A DNA stretch of 64,000 nucleotides from Pyrinomonadaceae bacterium (lineage in GTDB: Bacteria; Acidobacteriota; Blastocatellia; Pyrinomonadales; Pyrinomonadaceae), in assembly GCA_021228405.1 (NCBI GenBank), contig JAJQRF010000005.1, forward strand, positions 1 through 64,000, read 5' to 3'. A program made the position numbers and the translations under genes. Under the pieces are notes generated by a model. The model was not told the origin of the DNA. It made no database searches and was given only the letters and a program-made list of their open reading frames with translations. Of this stretch, positions 16,359 through 24,348 are shown piece by piece. Each line of letters begins with the position of its first letter. Within the stretch, counting starts at the first letter, position 1.

Positions 16359-16462
16359 AAATATGCTGTCCGCCGTATTAACAAGCAAATCCGTCGAATC
16401 AACAAGTATTTCAGTCGAGCCAACACTCACGCCGTCGAGTCAACACGCAAGACAGACGCATC
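16359..16462. repeat. 21-bp-period degenerate tandem array B
   Basis: About five units of 21, 21, 21, 20 and 21 bp, most beginning AACA and ending GTCGA-TC or similar (units at 16380, 16401, 16422 and 16442). Its sequence is unrelated to array A. It merges on the right into a perfect palindrome whose arms are also 21 bp. The remaining gap (16284-16358) carries a short direct repeat of GTCTTTAAGTTTC. Confidence 0.75.
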
Positions 16463-16492
16463 AACATTTAATAAATGTTGATGCGTCTGTCT
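16450..16492. repeat. 43-bp perfect palindrome at the end of array B
   Basis: The arm 16450-16470 begins AGACAGACGC and ends ACATTTA. Its exact reverse complement occupies 16472-16492, with a single A between them. There is no T-run on either strand, so it is not a typical terminator. The left arm covers the last array unit. Confidence 0.95.
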
Positions 16493-16559
16493 GATTCTTA
16501 AGAAATGTTCGGGATGATGATTGAAAAGTCTGACATTGATTCAGTTCACAAAAATTACT

Positions 16560-17009
16560 TCAAAAAAAGTAATTGAACCAAACCGAATCTTCGTCCGTTT
16601 CGCCGCCGGTGCTTGAGTATAGTTTTCAGGCGGGAAAATTGTCTTTTTCAGTGCCTACAAATATTTGGACGATTTCTTTTTCGCGGCAGATTTGCTTCAA
16701 AAATTCGATCAAAGCCTTGCCGATTCCCTTTTGCCTGTGCGATTCGACAACTTCGATTTCATAAAGAAACATTTCGGTCGTTTCACTTTTGAACATCTTC
16801 ATCTCATATCCCGTCAGACTGCCGACAAGTTTACCGTTATGGAGCGCAACGATCACGTGAAAATCGGCTCTTTCCAACATTCGGCGCGTATATTCAACGG
16901 ACGAAAACTGCCGATTTCCGCTTTCATCCTCAAATCCGAACATTTCGATAAGTTCTCTGGCTAGAGCTATTTCTGTCAAACCGAGTTTTTTAATTTCGAT
17001 GACGGACAT
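16560..17009 (-). pseudogene. AAC(3)-I-like GNAT acetyltransferase with in-frame TGA
   Basis: The reading frame from the ATG at 17009 gives 127 residues of an AAC(3)-I-like GNAT: 'ARELIEMFGFED', 'VGSLTGYEM', 'YEIEVVESHRQKGIGKALIEFLKQIC', 'IFVGTEKDNFPA'. It then stops at TGA (16626-16628). The same frame continues with 'KLYSSTGGETDEDSVWFNYFF' to a TGA at 16560. That sequence is the usual end of this family ('A-x-x-L-Y-x-S-T-G-G-K', then an acidic stretch and 'W/M-F-x-Y'). Full length with the stop read through would be 149 residues, normal for the family. It may be a recent nonsense mutation or a sequencing error. It begins 2 bp after the metH stop codon. Confidence 0.75.
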
Positions 17010-17011
17010 AT

Positions 17012-20000
17012 TTACTCGATATTAAAATACTTCGCTTCGGGATGATGAATGATGATTGCCGAAGTCGACTGTTCGGGATTCAACTGAAATTCTTCGGTCA
17101 GTTCGACATCGATTCTTTCGGGCTGTAAAAGCTCGAAAATCTTGGTTTGATCTTCGAGATTCGGACACGCGGGATAGCCGAAGCTGTAGCGCGAGCCTTG
17201 ATAGCCCTGATGGAAAAGTTTGTTCAAATCCGCCGCATCTGCGCCGTCGATGCCGAGTTCTTCGCGGATGCGTTTGTGCCACATTTCGGCTAAGGCTTCG
17301 GCGGATTCGACCGAAAGACCGTGGAAAAGCAGATAATCGGTGTAATTGTCCGATTTGAAAAGTTTGTGCGAATGCTCGCTTGCCTTTCTTCCCATCGTGA
17401 CGAGATCGAAGGCGACTACATCGATCCTGCCCGAATCTTTCGACGCGAAATAATCCGCCAGACACAAATTTTTACTGCCGCGCTGTTCAAGCGGTTGACG
17501 CGGAAAAGTGAAACGCATTCTTTCCGTTTTTTCGTCGTTCTGGTAAATGATGAGATCGTTGCCTTCGGATTGACACGGGAAATAACCATAGACGAGCTTG
17601 GCTTCGAGCAGTTTGTCGCGTGTCGCTTCGGCTTTGATCGCTTTGAATCGCGGATAAACTTCGGTTTCGAGCAGTTTTTGATAATCTTCCTTCGACGTTC
17701 TGCCCTGTTTATATTGCCATTGACCTTTGAAAAGCGCGGTTTCGTTGATGAATGCGAAAACCTTCGACAAATCTTTGATCTCAACTACTTTCGAGCCGTA
17801 AAAAGGCGCAGTCGGGATATTTTCGACGGGCGCAACGGCGGATTTTGTAGTGTGTTTGGTTCGTTGCTCGTTGTCAGTTGTTCGTTGCGAAACACGCGCC
17901 GCGACCATTCCGAGCTTTGCATCTTCGCCGACTAAATCTTCCGAATCATTAACTGTTTCGATCGTGTCAGCATCGAGAATGGAAGAATCGGTTCCCGCAA
18001 CCGCGACTTTGGACTTTGGACTTTGGACTTTGGACTCGACTTGCGTGAGTTCGTCCATTGCGTGCAGACCGTCGAACGCGTCACGCGCATAGAACAATTT
18101 GCCGTTGTAAAGCGGCACGAGATCGTTGTCAACGTATTTGCGGTTCAACGCCGCGCCGCCCAAAATGACGGGAACATTGATGCCGCGTTCGTTCATAATT
18201 TCGAGATTATCGCGCATAATCAGCGTCGATTTGACGAGCAAACCCGACATTCCGATGGCATCCCCTTTGTGTTCTTCCTGCGCGTGGAGAATTTCTTCAA
18301 TGGTCTGTTTGATGCCCAAGTTTACGACGCGATAACCGTTATTCGTCAAAATAATATCGACCAGATTTTTGCCGATGTCGTGCACGTCGCCCTTGACGGT
18401 CGCCAAAACCATCACGCCTTTCGACTGTTCGCCCTCGACCTTTTCCAGAAACGGTTCGAGGAATTTAACGGCGGTTTTCATCACCTCTGCCGACTGCAAA
18501 ACGAACGGCAACTGCATCTGTCCCGAACCGAACAGATCGCCGACCGTTTTCATCCCGTCGAGCAGAATATCGTTGATGATTTCGAGCGCGGGATATTTTT
18601 CCAACGCTTTCTGGAGATTTTCTTCCAGACCGATCTTGTCGCCGTCGATGATGTGATGTTTGAGTTTTTCTTCGATGGTCAGATGCGACGTGTCAACCTT
18701 CATCGATTTCGCCGTTTTACCCTCAAACATTGTCGTAAATTCGCCGAGCGGGTCGTAAGTGCAGATGTCGCCTTCAAACTTGCGGCGGTCATAGATCAAA
18801 TCCAAAGCAACATCGATTTCGTGTTCGTTGAAACGATTAAGCGGCAGAATTTTCGACGCATTGACGATTGCAGAATTCATTCCGGCTTCGACCGCTTCGT
18901 GCAAGAAAATCGAATTCAAAACGACACGCGCCGCCGGATTCAGACCGAAAGAGATGTTTGAAACGCCCAGAATAATATTCGCTTCGGGCATTTCCGCGTG
19001 TATCGTTTTGATCGCTTCGATGGTTGATTTTGCGTTGGCGCGGTCTTCTTCGATGCCGGTCGAGATCGGCAAGGCGAGCGGGTCAAAGAAAATATCGTGC
19101 GCTTCGATACCGAATGCCGTCGCCTGTTTGAAGGCGCGGCGCGCGATTTTCACTTTATCTTCCGCCGTTCGCGCCATTCCGTCCTCGTCGATCAAGCCGA
19201 TCACGATCGCCGCGCCGTATTCCTTCGCAAGTTCCAAAAGCCGCATAAATCGCGGTTCGCCGTCCTCGTAATTGGTCGAGTTCAGGATACATTTTCCGCC
19301 CGCAAGCTTTAATCCCGCTTCCATTTTTTCCCACTCGGTCGAATCGAGCATCAACGGAATTTTGACGTTGGTGACGAGTTTTGAAACGAGTTCGTGCATA
19401 TCCGCAACGCCGTCGCGCCCGACGAAATCAACGTTTACGTCCAAAATATGCGCGCCTTCGCGTTCCTGTTCCTTCGCCAATTTGATAAGTCCGTCCCAAT
19501 CTTCAGCCTGTAAAAGGTCACGCATTTTCTTTGACCCCGAAGCGTTGACGCGTTCGCCGACGATCAGAAACGAATTGTCCTGCGTGTAAGGCTGTGAATA
19601 ATAGATCGAAGAAGCCGACGGCGTAAATTTCACGTCGCGCTGTTTCGGTGAAACGCCCTGCATTTTCTCGACGACCTGACGCAGATGCTCGAACGAAGTT
19701 CCGCAACAGCCGCCGACGACGTTTGCCCCGAAATCCTTCGCAAAATGTTCGACTTTTTTGGAGAAATCTTCGGGCGTTTCCGTGTAAAACTGCTGTCCGT
19801 CTTTCACCTCAGGCATTCCCGCGTTCGGCAGAACCGACACGGGAAACGGCGAATTTTCGCACAGATATTTGACGTTTTCGGTCATTTGGTCGGGACCAGT
19901 TCCGCAATTCATCCCGATAATGTCGATCGGATAAGGTTCGAGCGCGGTCAGCGCGGCGGAAATCTCCGTGCCGTTGAGCATCGTCCCGAAGGTTTCGATC

Positions 20001-20578
20001 GTAACTTGGGCGATGACGGGCAATTTAACGCGTTGTTTCTCGAAAAATTCAAAGATCGAACGCAGAGCCGCTTTCGTCTGCAAAATGTCTTGGCAAGTTT
20101 CGACGATGAACATATCAACGCCGCCGTCGAAAAGCCCGCGCACTTGTTCATCGTAGGATTTTTTCAGATTTTCATAAGAAATATGTCCGAGCGTCGGCAA
20201 TTTCGTGCCGGGTCCCATCGAACCGGCGACGAATCTTTGATGAGATTTCGTCGAATAATCATTTGCCAGACGCTTGGCGAGTTCAGCCGCTTTTTTGTTG
20301 ACATCGTAGGCTTTGTCGGCAATCCCGAATTCCGCTAAAACGACTTCGCCGCCGCCGAAACTGTTCGTTTCGATCACGTCAACGCCCGCTTCCAAAAAGC
20401 CGAGATGAACTTTTTCGATCGCTTCGGGCTTTGTATAAAGCAGATTTTCCGAACAGTTTTCAAACTGCGGTCCGCCCCAATCTTCGATCGTCAAATTCTG
20501 CGATTGCAGATTGCTTCCCATCGCGCCGTCGAAAACGACGACTTTTTCTTTTAATAAATCTAAAAATTTATTGCTCAT
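17012..20578 (-). CDS. metH: Cobalamin-dependent methionine synthase
   Basis: A 1188-residue four-module enzyme that methylates homocysteine with 5-methyltetrahydrofolate through methylcobalamin. The homocysteine domain (about 1-310) has zinc ligands in 'MNCGTGP' and 'GGCCGTS' (about residue 293). A pterin-binding domain (about 335-600) begins with 'GERVNASGS'. The cobalamin domain has the lower-ligand motif 'DVHDIGK' at about 728. The C-terminal AdoMet activation domain (about 930-1188) includes 'RYSFGYPACP'. Between the last two domains, at about residues 846-900, sits an unusual linker encoded by 7-bp tandem repeats ('KVQSPKSKV', 'RTTDNEQRTK'). It overlaps the upstream unknown gene by 11 bp and is followed at 2 bp by the broken GNAT gene. 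Confidence 0.97.
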   Translation of the reverse strand: MSNKFLDLLKEKVVVFDGAMGSNLQSQNLTIEDWGGPQFENCSENLLYTKPEAIEKVHLGFLEAGVDVIETNSFGGGEVVLAEFGIADKAYDVNKKAAELAKRLANDYSTKSHQRFVAGSMGPGTKLPTLGHISYENLKKSYDEQVRGLFDGGVDMFIVETCQDILQTKAALRSIFEFFEKQRVKLPVIAQVTIETFGTMLNGTEISAALTALEPYPIDIIGMNCGTGPDQMTENVKYLCENSPFPVSVLPNAGMPEVKDGQQFYTETPEDFSKKVEHFAKDFGANVVGGCCGTSFEHLRQVVEKMQGVSPKQRDVKFTPSASSIYYSQPYTQDNSFLIVGERVNASGSKKMRDLLQAEDWDGLIKLAKEQEREGAHILDVNVDFVGRDGVADMHELVSKLVTNVKIPLMLDSTEWEKMEAGLKLAGGKCILNSTNYEDGEPRFMRLLELAKEYGAAIVIGLIDEDGMARTAEDKVKIARRAFKQATAFGIEAHDIFFDPLALPISTGIEEDRANAKSTIEAIKTIHAEMPEANIILGVSNISFGLNPAARVVLNSIFLHEAVEAGMNSAIVNASKILPLNRFNEHEIDVALDLIYDRRKFEGDICTYDPLGEFTTMFEGKTAKSMKVDTSHLTIEEKLKHHIIDGDKIGLEENLQKALEKYPALEIINDILLDGMKTVGDLFGSGQMQLPFVLQSAEVMKTAVKFLEPFLEKVEGEQSKGVMVLATVKGDVHDIGKNLVDIILTNNGYRVVNLGIKQTIEEILHAQEEHKGDAIGMSGLLVKSTLIMRDNLEIMNERGINVPVILGGAALNRKYVDNDLVPLYNGKLFYARDAFDGLHAMDELTQVESKVQSPKSKVAVAGTDSSILDADTIETVNDSEDLVGEDAKLGMVAARVSQRTTDNEQRTKHTTKSAVAPVENIPTAPFYGSKVVEIKDLSKVFAFINETALFKGQWQYKQGRTSKEDYQKLLETEVYPRFKAIKAEATRDKLLEAKLVYGYFPCQSEGNDLIIYQNDEKTERMRFTFPRQPLEQRGSKNLCLADYFASKDSGRIDVVAFDLVTMGRKASEHSHKLFKSDNYTDYLLFHGLSVESAEALAEMWHKRIREELGIDGADAADLNKLFHQGYQGSRYSFGYPACPNLEDQTKIFELLQPERIDVELTEEFQLNPEQSTSAIIIHHPEAKYFNIE
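17858..18037. repeat. Heptamer tandem repeats inside metH
   Basis: Two degenerate 7-bp arrays lie in frame within the MetH inter-domain linker. One is at 18004-18037 (five TTTGGAC units) and one at 17858-17893 (GTTGCTC, GTTGTCA, GTTGTTC, GTTGCGA). They resemble the intergenic heptamer arrays elsewhere in the window. Confidence 0.85.
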
Positions 20579-20900
20579 AAATTCGTTGTAAATTCAGATA
20601 TTTGGATGTAACTTCAAACAAACCTTCAAAATTTATGCTTTTGAAGCATTCGACTACCTCATATTTCATCAGATCGGTTTCGCTGTTAGCTTTTTCAACT
20701 TCGACAAAATATAAATCCGCCGACAAATTAAATGTCGAAATATAGATCAAATGCTTTTTATCCGTTCTATTTTCGATTCCTATTGCAAACAGGTCGGCAT
20801 CCCAATAATCCGCCAATTCTAAATTCTCTTCCCCGTAAACAGCGGACAATTTTTGCAAGGCATTTTTAATACTTTCGTCTTTTTTCAAGTTCGAGATCAT
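20568..20900 (-). CDS. Hypothetical protein upstream of metH
   Basis: The ATG at 20900 is preferred to a TTG at 20918. The 110-residue product alternates helix ('LKKDESIKNALQKLSAVYG') with strands ('DLFAIGIENRTDKKHLIYISTFN', 'LYFVEVEKA') and ends in a helical segment. There is no signal peptide or known motif. It overlaps metH by 11 bp and follows the gene at 20936 by 35 bp, so it is probably cotranscribed with both. Its size and acidic character are compatible with an immunity or adaptor protein, but I do not recognise a family. Confidence 0.6.
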   Translation of the reverse strand: MISNLKKDESIKNALQKLSAVYGEENLELADYWDADLFAIGIENRTDKKHLIYISTFNLSADLYFVEVEKANSETDLMKYEVVECFKSINFEGLFEVTSKYLNLQRIYEQ

Positions 20901-20935
20901 ACCGTTTAACTGCCGCAAAATTCAATTGAAAAATT

Positions 20936-21799
20936 TTACAATTTTTCAATTCCCTCGATTATTTCGACGATCAGCTTAATTTCTTCCTCGTCACCGCCGA
21001 GTCGTGTTTCAATTTCCAGAAGTCTTTTCCAAACTGCAAGTTCCTTTTCCGGTTCAACCGACGCGTCAAGCAGTTCGACGTAGTGATAATATGCCGAACT
21101 CAAAATTTTCAGGTCTGTTTCGGACTTATTCCGCTCCGAGAAATCAATGTTTTTTTCCCACAGTTTTACGAGTTCTGCCTTTGAAGCCGAATCTGCGGTC
21201 AATTCGGCGTAGTGATAATATGCCAAACCTAAAATCCTGCCGTCCGTTACGGTTTTGTCCTGCTCGAAAAGATCGACGATTTTTCCCCACAGTTTTATTC
21301 GTTCCGCTTTTTCAAGGCGATTTTTCGTTTTGTCGTAAACCGCCATCAACCTTTGTCTTTCGACCGTCACGGCTTCTTTCGGCGAAAGCGGAACGTTTTG
21401 CGGCGAAATTTCGATGCCGTTTTTTGCCAACTGCTTTTCGATGAGCAAATACAAATTCATCAAACGCGCCAGCCAATTCATTCTCGATTCGTAATTCCAC
21501 GAAATATTCACGTCGAGTTTTGAGTCGGCTTTGGTTAACGCGATGCAGAATAAATTTATCAAACGCGCATACTCGGCGAGATGCTCGAAATTTAATTCAT
21601 TAGGTAAATTTTCAATGTCGAAAAACCTGCATCCGCAACCGAAATTGTCCAAACTGTATTGCAGATAATCGACCAATTCGCGCAAAGTTTTTTCTTCGGG
21701 AAGCTCACTGCCGAGCAAGATCAAACTTTCAAACAAAGCCGCCGCGCCGCCGTTTGTAAAGTGAATATTGAAATCTTCCCCGTAAATGCTTTCCGCCAT
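20936..21799 (-). CDS. Hypothetical helical repeat protein (TPR/Sel1-like character)
   Basis: The ATG at 21799 is chosen because the upstream alternative TTG lies inside a terminator loop. The 287-residue product is largely helical. Two similar units are visible near the C-terminus: 'LWGKIVDLFEQDKTVTDGRILGLAYYHYAELTADSASKAELV' and 'LWEKNIDFSERNKSETDLKILSSAYYHYVELLDASVEPEKEL'. They look like TPR-type repeats of about 40 residues. No catalytic motif is visible. It lies upstream of the 20568 gene and metH; any functional link is unknown. Confidence 0.65.
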   Translation of the reverse strand: MAESIYGEDFNIHFTNGGAAALFESLILLGSELPEEKTLRELVDYLQYSLDNFGCGCRFFDIENLPNELNFEHLAEYARLINLFCIALTKADSKLDVNISWNYESRMNWLARLMNLYLLIEKQLAKNGIEISPQNVPLSPKEAVTVERQRLMAVYDKTKNRLEKAERIKLWGKIVDLFEQDKTVTDGRILGLAYYHYAELTADSASKAELVKLWEKNIDFSERNKSETDLKILSSAYYHYVELLDASVEPEKELAVWKRLLEIETRLGGDEEEIKLIVEIIEGIEKL

Positions 21800-21814
21800 T
21801 TTTTTGTAAAAATC

Positions 21815-21847
21815 AAAAAACTCCGCGCCAAACAAGCGCAGAGTTTT
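21815..21847 (-). terminator. Hairpin directly upstream of the 20936-21799 gene
   Basis: On the minus strand, AAAACTCTGCGC-ttgtttg-GCGCGGAGTTTT is followed by a T-run and then, 16 bp later, the ATG at 21799. It probably ends the Uma2 transcript (stop at 21975), or it could attenuate the downstream operon. Confidence 0.7.
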
Positions 21848-21974
21848 CTTTTCATCAAAAAATATTTAAATCTGAAACTCTTAGCTTTTTAGCGATTTTT
21901 TGCGTGGTCGCAAGTTGCCGTAACTCACCACGTTTGAAGGTTTGATTTTATAGAGTTAAATCGTTTGAGTCAAC

Positions 21975-22589
21975 TTAAAAAATCTCCTGCACGTTTAGTT
22001 CAAAACCGACCAAAACATCTTCGCCGGAAAGAATTTCGGGATTTTTCAAAGTTTCGACTTCGCCGTTTGCGCGATAAACGTAAACTTTTTTGTTTTTCGG
22101 GTCGATCAGCCAGCCCAATTTTACGCCGTTTTCGATGTATTCTTTCATTTTGGCTTGCAAAGGTTTGAGCGAATCCGTCGAAGAGCGAAGTTCGATGACA
22201 AAATCGGGAACGAAGCGGGAATCTTCCCGACGTTTCTTTTCGCTCAAACTTTCCCATCTTTCGCGCTTCATCCAAGCAACGTCGGGCGAACGTCTGGCAC
22301 CGTTCGGCAACGTAAAATATGTCGATGAATCAAAGACAATTCCTGCCTTGCTTTTTCTGTTCCAAATGGTTACATCCGTATTTAATTCACTGTTTCTCCA
22401 GCCCGAATCGGGAAGTGTCGGCGGCATAATTATCAATTCTCCTTCGGCAGTTTGTTCAATCTTGAAATCCCTGTTTTTTCGGCAGATTTTTTCAAATTGC
22501 CGGTCGGAAATTTCACCGATAAAGAACGAAAAATGCTGTCCCATAAAGGCTTCCAGATTTTCTAATTTTTGAACTGCGGTCATCGCCAT
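21975..22589 (-). CDS. Uma2-family (DUF820) putative PD-(D/E)XK endonuclease
   Basis: A 204-residue protein of the Uma2 family. Visible conserved parts are 'SDRQFEKICRKNRDFKIEQTAEGELIIMPP', 'RRSPDVAWMKRERWE', 'VPDFVIELRSSTDSLKPLQAKMKEYIENGVKLGWLIDPKNKKVYVYR'. The Asp of 'PDVAW', the Glu of 'FVIELRS' and the Lys of 'KMKEY' fit the restriction-like nuclease core. Uma2 proteins are abundant in cyanobacteria and some other phyla, but their biological role is not established. It is monocistronic. Confidence 0.88.
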   Translation of the reverse strand: MAMTAVQKLENLEAFMGQHFSFFIGEISDRQFEKICRKNRDFKIEQTAEGELIIMPPTLPDSGWRNSELNTDVTIWNRKSKAGIVFDSSTYFTLPNGARRSPDVAWMKRERWESLSEKKRREDSRFVPDFVIELRSSTDSLKPLQAKMKEYIENGVKLGWLIDPKNKKVYVYRANGEVETLKNPEILSGEDVLVGFELNVQEIF

Positions 22590-22623
22590 ATTTTCACCTC
22601 AGAAGAATTTTAGCACAGAAAAT

Positions 22624-24276
22624 CTATTTCACGGCTTCGGTTTCGACGTAGAAATTGCGGTCAACTTCAAACGAATTTACGTCGCCGTCTACCGTAAAAG
22701 TTTGCGTGGTTTCGGTCGGTTTCAATGAAACTTCCTTGCCGTTGATATTGACGCGAACCGGCATCGCAAAACCCGCAACGACGTTTGTCCATTTGTAGGA
22801 AACGGTTTTTCCGTCGGTTTTGTATTGCAGAACGGGAATTTTAGTTGTTCTTAAGTATTGGTCGAAAACCTTGCTCAGATCGATTCCCGATTTTTGGGAA
22901 ATGTAGTTTTCGACCTGCTGAGTCGTCACGGTTTGATGCCAGAAATCTTTGTTAAGTCCAAGCAGAATGCCGCGCCATTTTTCGTCGTCGCCCACGACGT
23001 TGCGGATCGTGTGAAGCATATTGCCGCCTTTGTAATACATATCGCCCGAACCCGAACGATTCGAGTTATACGTGCCGATAATGTTCGATTTGTTTTGAAT
23101 ATTTTTGCGGCTGCCGATGACGTAATCCGAACCGTCCTTTTTGCCGAAATAATATTCGACGAAAAGATTTTCCGAGTAATTCGTAAAGCCTTCGTGAATC
23201 CACATATCGGCGGCATCCTTCATCGAAATATTGTTGCCGAACCATTCGTGCCCCGATTCGTGAACGATGATGAAATCGAATTTGTAACCGATTCCCGTAA
23301 AACTCACGTCGCGGGCGCGGTAGCCGTTGCGAAACCAATTGCCGTAAGTCACCGAAGATTGATGTTCCATTCCGGGATATGAAACGGTAACAAGCTTGTA
23401 GCCGTCCTCGTAAAAAGGATATTTGCCGAACCAATATTCAAAAGCCTTCAGCATTCGCGGAACTTCCTGAAAAGTTTTCATCGCGGCTTCTTTCTGATGC
23501 GGCAGAGTCCAATATTGAATGTCGAGTTTTCCGCCTAAACCCTGATAGCTTTCTTCCCAGTGAACATAATTTCCGATGTTTGCATTCACGCCGTAATTAT
23601 TGATCGGATTGGTGACTTGCCAACGAAAGGTTTTCGTTTTTTCGGCTTTGTTTTCGTCGATCTTCTTCAAACGCCCGTTTGAAACCGCCGCCAGATTTTC
23701 GGGAACGGTGATATTTATATTCATTCCCTTGTCGGGTTCGTCCGCGCCGTGATCTTTGTTTGCCCACCAGATGCTTGCGCCGATTCCCTGACAAGTCGTC
23801 GTAATAAAATGTTCGCCGAGATCGTCGCGTCCCCAAGTGATGCCGCCGACCCACGGCGGATTTTTGCTTTCGGTCGGCGTGCCTTCCCAATAAACCGTGA
23901 TGCTATCCTCGATGTCTTTCGGCAATTCTTCTTCCAGATAAACGAAATAGGCGTTGCCTTCGCGTTTATATTTCAAATCCTTGTTTTTATGCGTGACCTT
24001 CGTGATCGCCAGCGGTTCTTGCAGATCGATCTGCATCACGTAATCGGATTTGACGGTTTTGAACGAAATGACATTCGAGCCTTTGATCTTTTTCGTGTCG
24101 GGGAAAAACTCGACGGAAAGATCGTAATGCTGTAAATCCCACCATTCGCGTTCGGGCGTGATCGAACCGCGCAAAGTTTCCTGTCGGCTGATCGGTTCAT
24201 TCTGGGCAAAAGCCGATACCGCTAAAAGCACTAAAAGTAAAAAGAATAGAAGGTTGAAATATTTGAATTTTGACAT
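22624..24276 (-). CDS. Secreted M1-family metallopeptidase
   Basis: The start at 24276 ('MSKFKYFNLLFFLLLVLLAVSAFAQ') gives a signal peptide. The 550-residue protein has an N-terminal beta domain ('LQHYDLSVEFFPDTKKIKGSNVISF') and the M1 exopeptidase motif in the form 'YPGMEHQSSVTYG'. The zinc site 'HESGHEWFGN' (about residue 338) is followed by 'WIHEGFTNYSE', which supplies the third zinc ligand. M1 enzymes remove N-terminal residues from peptides. It is shorter than the 867-residue M1 enzyme at 26099 and lacks HEAT repeats. It probably digests peptides in the periplasm. Confidence 0.9.
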   Translation of the reverse strand: MSKFKYFNLLFFLLLVLLAVSAFAQNEPISRQETLRGSITPEREWWDLQHYDLSVEFFPDTKKIKGSNVISFKTVKSDYVMQIDLQEPLAITKVTHKNKDLKYKREGNAYFVYLEEELPKDIEDSITVYWEGTPTESKNPPWVGGITWGRDDLGEHFITTTCQGIGASIWWANKDHGADEPDKGMNINITVPENLAAVSNGRLKKIDENKAEKTKTFRWQVTNPINNYGVNANIGNYVHWEESYQGLGGKLDIQYWTLPHQKEAAMKTFQEVPRMLKAFEYWFGKYPFYEDGYKLVTVSYPGMEHQSSVTYGNWFRNGYRARDVSFTGIGYKFDFIIVHESGHEWFGNNISMKDAADMWIHEGFTNYSENLFVEYYFGKKDGSDYVIGSRKNIQNKSNIIGTYNSNRSGSGDMYYKGGNMLHTIRNVVGDDEKWRGILLGLNKDFWHQTVTTQQVENYISQKSGIDLSKVFDQYLRTTKIPVLQYKTDGKTVSYKWTNVVAGFAMPVRVNINGKEVSLKPTETTQTFTVDGDVNSFEVDRNFYVETEAVK

Positions 24277-24348
24277 AATTTTAGTCGGGCGCAGACATTC
24301 TAACAAAAAACGAAACGCCGATAAACGTTTGGGAGAAGTTGAAAAAAT

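Noticed and set aside
18023-18961. 312-residue plus-strand frame antisense to metH
   Set aside because: Metabolic-gene shadow: Arg/Phe-rich composition, no ribosome site, and metH is unambiguous.
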